From Myxococcales bacterium (lineage in GTDB: Bacteria > Myxococcota_A > UBA9042): DNA of 45,485 bases. Below the pieces are notes generated by a model. That model was not told the DNA's origin. It made no database searches and saw only the letters and a program-made list of their open reading frames with translations. A program made the position numbers and the translations under genes. Shown here in pieces: positions 17,652 to 27,400 of the stretch. Position 1 is the first letter of the stretch, and each line of letters starts with the position of its first letter. The stretch spans positions 1 to 45,485 of the forward strand of contig SHZD01000019.1 in the NCBI GenBank assembly GCA_009692465.1. Direction: 5' to 3'.

Positions 17652-17878
17652 CATTGGTGGGCCAAACGAGCGCACGGTGGGCACCCAGGATTCCCCAACG
17701 AAATTCTCCGCGGCCCCCGATTTGGGATGCAGATCAAGGAGCAAGGAGAAAGGCGACGCCGCGACGCAGAGATGCGCCCAAAGCGGGGGATCGCGGGCAC
17801 CAGTAGCCGTTTACGCCACTTGGTCTCCATGGCAAACTGCGCCGCCCAACTCGCCAACCGGCATCGAGGAGTTTTTGC

Positions 17879-18214
17879 GTGCGTAGAGTCGACAAACCGT
17901 GGGGTCACGAAGAAATTTGGGCGCAAACAACACGGTATGCGGGCAAATTCTTGATCATTCGCGATGGTGAAATGTTGTCGCGGCAATATCACAAGGTTAA
18001 AGAAGAGACGATTTTTGTACTCGAAGGCACGTTGACGCTGGAATTAGGCCGAACGCCGGATTGCACTGAAGTTCTGCAACCCGGCCAAAGCTGGCACATT
18101 GAACCTGGCGTAATCCATCGATTTTGTGCTCACCACGGCGACGTCCGGCTGGTCGAAGTCAGCACGCCTGAACTGGATGATGTCGAGCGACTCGAAGACA
18201 AATACAGCCGTTGA
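17879..18214 (+). CDS. Cupin, mannose-6-phosphate isomerase type II-like
   Basis: 111 residues. The GTG at 17879 has GAGGAG eight bases upstream, so the start is well supported. A single cupin beta-barrel begins with KPWGHEEIW and continues YHKVKEETIFVLEG, where the His and Glu residues would bind metal, and PGVIHRF, which supplies the second-motif His. This is the form seen in the C-terminal domain of bifunctional GDP-mannose pyrophosphorylase/isomerases and in stand-alone sugar-phosphate cupins. A role in mannose or related sugar metabolism is likely, but the substrate is inferred. The 227 bp before it hold no gene I can support. Confidence 0.85.
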   Translation: MRRVDKPWGHEEIWAQTTRYAGKFLIIRDGEMLSRQYHKVKEETIFVLEGTLTLELGRTPDCTEVLQPGQSWHIEPGVIHRFCAHHGDVRLVEVSTPELDDVERLEDKYSR

Positions 18215-18351
18215 CCTATGCACTGTTGACCATTGAGCCGCGCAGTTCATGGACGACCACTTCAGGCGCAAGCCGGTTGCGTCGCTGCTTGGCATTGTCC
18301 CCAACTGCGCCTAAACTCTGGCGCGCGCATGCGCTTGCGCTCGCCCACTAA

Positions 18352-18482
18352 GGGTCCGTGCAAAATCAAGTCGATTTTGCACCCCGGCCCATTGCATGCT
18401 TGGTGGGTCGCTAACTCCCAGCTTTGCAAGCCGACTCGCCGCTCCGTTCCACACGCAGATCGAGTTATTCTTGCACGCGCCC
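18352..18482 (-). mobile_element. Hairpin-ended miniature element, copy C (131 bp)
   Basis: Same family as 10568-10701 but in the opposite orientation. Direct repeat TAA flanks it (18349-18351 and 18483-18485). The terminal repeats are GGGTCCGTGCAA and, at the other end, TTGCACGCGCCC. The hairpin end lies at the left in window coordinates: GTGCAAAATC (18358-18367), loop AAGTC (GACTT on the other strand), GATTTTGCAC (18373-18382), a perfect 10-bp stem whose sequence is unrelated to copy B's. The core blocks (GTGGGTCGC, GCCGACTCGCCGCTCCGTTC, GATCGAGTTATTCTT) match copy B. It ends 12 bp before the start codon of the giant TPR gene, so it probably supplies or disrupts that gene's leader. Confidence 0.88.
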
Positions 18483-18494
18483 TAAGAGGTTCCA

Positions 18495-21400
18495 ATGATG
18501 GTGCCAGTCGACGCCGCTGTATTGACCGATCCGGCGGACGTCGAACAGCTAGCTAAGTCTTTGCAAGACCAACTGGCCTCTGGGGAGTCCGTGGCCGTTG
18601 CCTTGTTGCAATTCTCCGCCCAAGAGCCCCACCCGCGCGTTCGCGCTGCTCTGTTGCACACCGCCGCAAAGTTGGTGCTGTCGGGAGATCCAGAGCGAGC
18701 GACGGATCTATATCGCGAATCCTTTCGCCTTTTTCCCTCAGTTGACGTTGGCAGGTCATTAGCAGCCCTGACGGCCGACGCGCCGGTGTTTGCGCGATTG
18801 TTCCGTCATGGGCATCTCGTCGATGCCACCGCGGTGTTGGCGGCGGAAGGTCCAGCTTGGGCCGATACGCTTTTGGATGCGGCGCGCAGCCATGTCAATC
18901 AAGGTCACGGTCGGGCCGCAGTGGCCGTTTTGGACCGCCTGCTGGCCGGCAGGCCGAATCTAAGTCTCGCCCGCGAGCTGATGGAGACAGCCACAGCCCA
19001 AGTCGAAGCTCGACAGGAAGGCTTGACAGCTCAAAGACTTGCATTGGCTGAGTGCGATCCAGGCGACCGAGCTGAGAGTCTGGTGGCCTATGCCGAACTT
19101 TTGCTGGCTGGGGACGAAGCATTAGACGATGCCGCCGCGGTATTGGCCGACGCCGTCGACTCTGGTGCCGATCTGGCTTCGGTCGCGCCCTTATGGGTAG
19201 AAGTCGCTCGTGCTCAGGGAAATAATGGCGAATTGACTAAAGCGCTGGCCTGCTCGCTGGATGCCGGCAGTGGCTTGCCCAAGCGACTGCAGCACGCCGA
19301 CGAATTAGTCAATATTCCCAGCGTTGACCGGGTCGCGCCTCGAGCTGCGCTGGCTGCATTGCGGGTTTTGAGCGAAGCGATGCCGGACGATGCGCCGATC
19401 GCCGCCCGTTTGGATGCAGTCACTCGATTGGCTGGCCCGGAGCCTGAAGCGCAACTCGAAGACATGCGCATGCGTACGGTCAGGGAGCGCGACCGCCTTG
19501 GTGAGACTGTGGCCTGTTTGGGGCTGGCATCTCTCGCATTGGCCAAACAAGACTGGCCAATGGCCGAGAGACATTACCGTCGCGTGCGGACCCTGTCGCC
19601 ACAAGACGCTGAGGCCTTGGACTTTTTTGAGCAGTTGTATCGTCAATCTGGAGATCACAAACGCCTGTTGGTTGCGCTTAGTCAGCGCTTGGGCGCGACC
19701 GAAGGCCGCGAGACCGTTCGGATCGCCCTTGAAATGGCCCGACTGTGCGAAGGGCCACTGGAATCCCCGGACCGCGCATTGGAGGCCTATCAGCGGATCT
19801 TGACCGTACAGCCCGACCACGAAGGGGCTCTCAATGCGCTGGAAACGCTCAACACCAAGTTGCAGCGGTGGCCGGCAGTGCGCGAGGCGTTGGAGCGCAA
19901 TGCGCGAGCGCAATTAGCCAAAGTGGCAGTTGACCCGCGGACCAAAGATGCCGCAATTGCGACTTTGACCAAGCTGGTCGACTTGTGCCAAGACCCTCAG
20001 CGGTGTGACGACCCGGCGGCGACCGTGCCGTTTGCCCGCCAGATTATTGACCTTGCACCCGATCACGATCAGGCGCTAGCGATTGTCAGTCAACATCTCA
20101 ACGATCAAGGCCGCTATGCGGAGTTGGTCCAGTTGCTGCGCCGCGCTGCCGGTTTCACCAATAACACGAATAGTTCGATCTTGTTGCGCCTAGGCAATGT
20201 TCTAGCCGATGAGCTTGGTCAGCCTGCAGCGGCCATGGATGCGTGGCGCGCAGCCCTAGACGCCCACCCAGGCTTAATCGAGGCCCAATTGCGCTTGCGG
20301 CGTGCTGCGCGGGACACCGGCGACTCCGGGGCCGTTTTGGCCTCGCTTCTGGACGAGATTGGGTCAATCGTTGGCGCGGCAGCCATTGATTTGGCCACGC
20401 CGGTGCCAACCATTTTGGCGAAGATGCCAGCAATTGCCGCTGTCGACGCGCAGACGGCCCCGGTCCAGTTGCCCGCACAACTTCTGGAGGCCGCGGTGTT
20501 GGCCGAGGCGCGCTCGGATGGTAGCCGGCTGGCAGGCCGCCTCTATGCTCTGATTTTAACAGACGATCCCAACCATGACGGCGCAGTCGCCGGTCTGGTG
20601 CGTTGTTGGTCGTCTGGCGACGATGGCGCCCAGTTGATCCAGGTTCTACAGCGCTTAGTCCGTGATGAGACTGTTGTTTCGCGCAAAGTGCAGTTGCTGG
20701 CTAACCTCGCCGGCACGCAGCTTAATGTCGGCTTTGACTTTGCGGGTGCTGGAGCTACCGCCTCCGCGGCGCTGCAGTTAGCGCCTGACCACCAACAGGC
20801 TCGGGAGATCTGGATCGACGCTGCTTTGGCCTTGGGCGACATGATTGCGCTGCGCCAAGCGTGTGGCAACGACGCTGCTGGCCTCGAAATGTTTGCCGCG
20901 CGCGCCGGCGCATTGGCGGCGGAGTCGTCAAAAGTGCAGCGATTTGCCCAATGGCGAGCGGCTGCGGCTGTGTTGCATGACGATCTAGGCGATGCCGAGC
21001 GCGCAGCTCTCATGCTTTCAGACGCGGTTCAGGCCTGTCTTGCCGCCGCAAGTGAACCGGTAACCACAGCGACGCAAGAATTACTGAGCAGCGAAGAGCG
21101 CACTGAACTGTGCGATTTGGCAAGAAAATATGCCCATGCGGCCGGGTTGCGCGGTGCCGAGCGATTAGCTTTGGAGGCGATGCTTGAGGTGACAGAGGGC
21201 GCCGCTCAGCGCCAGGCTAAACTCGCCTTGGTCGACTTGATGGCGGTTTCTGGTGAGACCGACGATGCCGAAGCGATGGCGCGCAGTCTGGCTGAGGAGG
21301 CGATCGGCGACCGTGACACGACTATGCTTGCCGCTTCGCTGGATCGATTATGCGATTTGGCCGCTGCTGGCATTGCGACCAGCCCAGAGTCGACTTGGGA

Positions 21401-24400
21401 ATCGGTTGCGGATTTGTTGGCGCTGGCGGCGGATGACGGCGAATTGCGCACGTCCATGCGCGAATCGTTGCTGTCGCGCTGCTTGGCCAACGCCGAGCGC
21501 CTGAGTCAAAGCGAGGAGTTTTGGGCTTGCGTCGACCGGTTGGCCGGTGCGGGTTTGGTGTGTTGTACCACCGCAGACGACAATTCGACCCGGCAGCGGT
21601 TGCTTGAACTGCAAGAGCAGGCGTGCATTGAGCTCGGCAATTGGGGAAATGCGGCAGCCGCGGCCGAAGCTCTGGCTGGTGTATCTACGGGTGAAGCAGC
21701 TAGCGGCGCACTGCTCCGAGCAGCGGAACTGGCCTTTGATCGCTTGGCGGACAGCGCTCGCGCCGAACGCTTGTACCGACTGGCGCTGGCAGCCAACCCG
21801 ACTGATGGCAGCGCTTGGGCCGGCTTGGCTGCAACCGTGCGTGCCAGTGGCGATTCCACCGCAATGGGTCTAGTGCTGGATGAGATCTTTGCGGTGCCCA
21901 GTATTGGCCGCGATTCGCGTGCCCGCTTTGCCCTGGAGCGGGCAGAACTGGCGGCCACCCTTGACGAGGCTGATTTGCTGGGCTTGCTATGGCCCGTTGT
22001 GTCAACGTTTGCCGATTGGGATTCCCTAGCCGAATCAGAAGAAGCCGTGCTGGCGATCGCGGCCGGTCAACTTGATGTCCCAGAATTGGGCTCCATCGTT
22101 GCCGAACGCCTTCGGCCCATTTTTGCCAAACATGGTCGAATTGAAGAGGAAGTTCGGTGCCGCGAGATCATTGCTTTGCACGCTCCCCGCCAAAGTGCTG
22201 CGCGAATTACCGGATTAATCGCGGTAGCTGAAAGTGTGGCGGACAGTTCGCCGCGCCAAGCATTTGACGCTCTTTTTCACGCGGTCGCTGACGCACCAGA
22301 ACGCGCAGATCTACTTGAGAAATTGACAAGTTTGGCGGACCGCATTGGCGGTCGAGACCGCTTACAGAAGCTACTGCGAGGCATGGCCGGTCTGGATGTG
22401 TCGGGCGAGTACGTCGCGCTTCCCGAGGCCAACCGTCATGCAGCACTCGCTCGCTTGGCCCAATCGGCCCAAGATCGCGGCGATGTGCCCGCTGCTATTG
22501 AGGCTTTGGTCGCATGGCGCACCCTTCAGCCGGAAAACCTCGCGCCGCTAGTTGCTCTTCAAGCTTGCTGGCAGGCGACCGGTGACACGGAAAACCTCGC
22601 GGAAGTACTGCAGGCCCAAACGACGCTGGGTCCGGACGCGAGCCGCGCGGCTGCGTGGCTGGGCCAAATCGCGTTGACCCTGACCATTTCAGCGGACGTC
22701 AGCGCGGCACTGGCTTTGGCAACGGCAGCCACTTCGGCCGTAGGTGCCCGGCCCGAATTGTGGTTGCGGCGGATTGAACTGGCCCGAGAACTCAACCAGC
22801 CGCTGTCGCTCGCCACCGCCATTGCCCAAACTTTGACTGTTTTGCCTGGCGCATTGACCGACCGCTTCGCCGCGGTGCGCGAACTGGCAATTGCTCTGCA
22901 AAACTCTGGGCCAGAACACGCGACCGCGGCCATCGAACGGTGGCTTGAGATTCTGGACAACGATCCAGCCGACGATGCGGCAATCGCTAGTTGTTTCGAT
23001 TTGTTGCCTGCCCTCACTACTGACGGCAAGGCCGACGTTCGCGGGCTGCTCGACCGGCTGGAACTCATTGCAGACGCGCGTGGCGAAGGCGAACGCGTTG
23101 ACCAACTGCTGACCGTCCGAGCAGATGTGGCCGTCGATGCCGCCGATAGGACAGCGATCTTGTTGCGGCAAGCCCAGGCCCGCGAAAACACCTTGGGCGA
23201 CGCCGACGGTGCCGCCCAAGTGTTGGCTTTGGCAGCACGCTTGGCTCCGCAATTGGACGCCGTTCTGCCCGCGCTGACAGCGACATGCCGATTGGCGTTG
23301 GCCGCCGGATCCGCTGCTGCAACGATCAGCGCCTGTCTGGAGAGTGCGGCAGCCGCTCGCGATCTCGTCGCCGACCGGCTGGCCTTGCGCCGGTTGGGTC
23401 TGTCACTTATCGCCGATTCCTCGGGACTGGAAGCGCTACGCAACCTGCTAGAAGGCGTTTTGCGCGATGACCCAGACGACGAATCCGCGGCTGGCCGTCT
23501 AGACGCTTTGGCCACGGTGAGCGGTGACGTCAAAGCGCGGTTGGCACTGCTGAGCCTGCGGATTGCTCGCGCGGCCGACGCGGACACTGCTGGCCAATTG
23601 TGGATAGAGCGGGCGCAACTGGCGACCAATGCTGGGCTTACTGACGACGCCAAAGCGAGCTACCGCGCCTGCGCCAGCGCCGCCAATGCCGATATTCGCA
23701 CAGCAGCCAACGCTGGTTTGGCAGAAGTGTGTGAAAACTCAAATGACCCCGCCGGTGCTGCTGCCGCGGTCGCTGCGCTGCTAACTGACACAGCGGATCT
23801 CGAGGATCGCATTGCGCTAACCCTGCGCGCCGTCGGATTGTGGCAGACCAGCGGAGCAGTTACCGCCGCGCAGGAGGCCCTGCGGAGTGTTCTCACCGAG
23901 GCGCCGCGCAATTTGGCTTTGCATACCGCATTGGAAGCAAGCCTAGCCGACAGTGGCAACTCCAAGGCCTTGGTTGAGCATTTGGCCAATGGTTGGAATC
24001 GCCTTGACAGCTTAGAGGAGGGCGAGCGAGAGGCGATGGCACAACGCTGGCTGGCTGCTGTGCAATCCAGCGCTGGTTCTGGTGATGAACTGACGGCGGC
24101 GTGTAAGTCACTGACAGAGCAAGGTCTGGCTATTGCAGCTGTCGATGAAACTCTGGAATCGCTTACCCAAGCTGAATTCGCGGGCGAGAAATGGCCAGCA
24201 TGGTTGCTGCAGTCTTGGCAAATTATTGCTGATCGCGCCCAACATTCGGGTGCCACTGAAGGCGAACTTGCAGCACGCCTGCAATTGGGTGCAATGGCGG
24301 TCGACCGGTCCGTCCAATTGGCGGCTATTCGCCGCTCTGCAGTGCTGCTGGAAGCGATCGGTGAACCGGACGCCGCTTTGGCGAAATGGTACGAACTGCT

Positions 24401-27400
24401 GGATCTAGGCCAAGCGACCCTACCAGCCTGGACCGATGACGACGCCATTGAAATCTTGCGGCTTGGTGACGTACTTGAGCGCAATTCGGAAGCAGCTGAG
24501 TATGTCCAAATTGCCGCCGCAGAATTGGCTGACCCCGACCGCAAGATCAAGCTTCTGCTCTTGCTGGCTGGGCGCGCACAGTCCGCAGGTGATGCCGAGC
24601 AACAATGGGCACTTGCGCAGCAAATCCTCGTTGATGCCCCTCTGCACAGCGCTGCGCTGGCCGTTCGCGGCGCGGCTTTGCAAGCTTGGTCGGCGGCTCC
24701 GACTGCGGCGCGGGTCTCGCACGCTCAGGCTATGGTTGCAACCGCCCACGACGATCCGGCCAAAGCAGCCGCACTAGTGGCTCTTGGCGCGCTGTTGCTG
24801 GCCGAAACAGCGACCGCAAAATTGGGCGCGGAGCAGCTCGTCGCTGCAGTCAAACTCGATCACGCCCAGAATCAAGCCGCATTTGAGTTGGTTGCCGATA
24901 ACGCCGATGTGGCCGAACAGACCAATGAAATCGCGCGCCTTGCCGCAGGGCGCTCAGTCGCCGCTGCGGCATGGTTGGAAGGTCGTGCCCGCGCCTTGTC
25001 CGATTGGTCGGATCTCGATTCACTGATCGAAGCGCGCGCGCGCGCAGCCGCCACTGATGACGTCGACGCAGCGGTCGCGGCATGGCTGGAGCTGGCCGAC
25101 TTGCGCTCCGCCGAGCGAGACGATGCCAAAGCTGCGGCTGCGGCATTGGACGCAGCCCGAGCCCTCGCGCCGTCCAACGACACTGTGCTCAGGCTGCGCT
25201 TGCAGCTGGCGGAAACTGCTCAGGATCATTCCGTTGTCGGCGATCTGTGTCAGACTTTGGCCGGCAGCGCTGACGCCGACGAAGCTGGCCTGCTTTGGTA
25301 CCGTGGCGCCCAAGCCTATGCTGATGCTAGTGATACCGACAAAGCGCTGCTCTGCTGCGTTGCTGCGCTGCAAGCGGACACTTCGCAAGTGGATGTTCAC
25401 CTGCTGCAGGCTCGCATTCGCAGCAGCAATGGTCAGCAAATTGAGGCAATTGGTGACTTGGACAGTGCCGCTCGGGCCATGGCCGACGCCGGCGCGGCTG
25501 ATGGGGCCGCGGCGCTGTGGTTGGCGGCGGTCCCCTTGGCGCGCGAAAGTGGCGACGCTGAAAGTTGGGGACGGGTCCTTGCTGCAGCCATTCGCTCTGG
25601 GGTCGCCACGGCACAAACGGCGCAGTTGGCGAAAGAAGCTGAACTTGAAGGGATTTGGCTCAAAAGGGGCGTCACAGATGTAGCTCCAGCGCTCTTTGCC
25701 GCTGGCTTGCACGCTGAAGCGCTAGCACTTCGCAAGAAATTGGCTCAAACGGCGACGGGAGTTGACCGTTTGACGGCCCAACGCGGCTTGGCGCAGCAAA
25801 CTGCTGAGGACGGCGATCCCGCTTCCGCAGTCGCGGCCCTGTTTGAAGTGGCCATTAGTGCCGAACTGCCGGCAATGGAACTGCCCGATGTGCTTGGCGA
25901 AGCCCAGGCCATTGCTTTAGCAGCTGGCATGGTAGAAGACTGGTTGGATCGGGTGGCCGAGATCATCGCCAGTGATGTCATCGCCCAAGACCAATTGTCC
26001 GCCGTGGTCGGATTCGCAGCGCAAGTGGCGGCCGATGCAGACCTCGCAGACCGCGGCGCCGACTTGTGGGACCAACTTTGGGAACAACTACCCGACGACG
26101 TCGATGCCCGCGACGGCACCTTGGCGCTGCGCCGTTTGGCCAACGACCCCGGTCGGTTGGCGGCAGCCTTAGAAAAAGCATTAGTTTTCGCCGAGGCGAG
26201 CGCCAAAACCGGGCTGCGTATTGAGTTGGCGGCGCTCAAGCTCGACTCACTCGGTCGGCCCCGCGAGGCATTGCGGTTGGTGCAAGATGTACTGGGCGTC
26301 GAGCCCAACAACGAAGACGCAACCGCATTGGCCGAGCGGTTGGCCGACAATGCTGTCCTTGGCGATGAGACCTTGACCTTTTTGGACCGCCACCTGCGCA
26401 CGGCCGAAAACTGGCTTGGTTTGGAGCGAGTTCTGACCAAGCGCGTGGCGCGAGCGAAAACCGCGGCGGCAAAGTCGGAATTGGCCCAAATGTTGGCGCA
26501 GTTGCAATCTGAGCAGTTGAGCCACGCCGACAGTGCTCTGGGCAGTCTTTGGGCGGCAATTCAGGCAGAACCGCGGTTGACGACTCTTGAATCCATCGAG
26601 AGGCTTGCGCGCCCGGTCGACCACGACGACTTGCTGGCCCGAGCCTATGGCTTGGTGCTGGCATCGCCGTTACGCCCCGATGATCGCTCGCAAGTCCTGC
26701 TCCGCGCGGCCCTCCTCGATAAACGCCGCGGTGACCTTGCTGCAGCTGAAAGGCGCTTGCGTAACGCTTTGTCGGCAGCTCCGCAGTTGAGCGCAGCTTT
26801 CGATCTCTTGGATGGTTTGCTCGATGAGCAGGGCCGGGCTCCCGATCAATTGGTGTTGTTGGCCGATCGGGCGAACAAAGTCAGTGACCCAGCCGAAAAG
26901 CTCACCTTGTTGAATCGGACGGCCGAATTGGCGCGCGCTTTGCAGGACGCTGACGCTGCGATCGACGCCTACGCACGTCTTGCGGACTTGGATGCCACGG
27001 ACGTCGATTCTCGCGCCGCGATTGTCGAATTGCTGCGCGAAGCTGGGCCATCTGTGCGCTTGCCAATCGCGCTGGTCGCGTTAGCCGAAGTCACTGAAAC
27101 CGGAGTTCAAAAAGCCGAATTGCTCTGCGAAGCTGCGCGATTACAGCCAGCTGGTGCGTCGGGCGAAGAAAAGGCCGCCGAGCTGTACCGCGCCGCCTTT
27201 GCCGGTGACGGCAGCAGTGACGAGGCGTATGTGTGGCTGGAGCGGCACTGCCACCACAATCCGCGGATGTTGGCCCCTTTGTATCAAGCGCGTGCCGATG
27301 GCCTGCCGTTGGGGCCCACCCGCACGCTGACTTTGCGCAAGCTGGCCCACGCGCATCGCGATATGAACGACGGCGCTCAGGCTTGCACCGCATTGCAGCG

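Noticed and set aside
17652-17878. Small frames such as 17727-17954 before the cupin
   Set aside because: They overlap the well-supported cupin start in another frame and resemble nothing.
22559-23653. Long antisense frames inside the giant TPR gene (also 23660-24550, 25745-26440)
   Set aside because: Ala- and Ser-rich products with no family likeness; they are the expected shadow of GC-rich, Ala-rich coding sequence on the plus strand.
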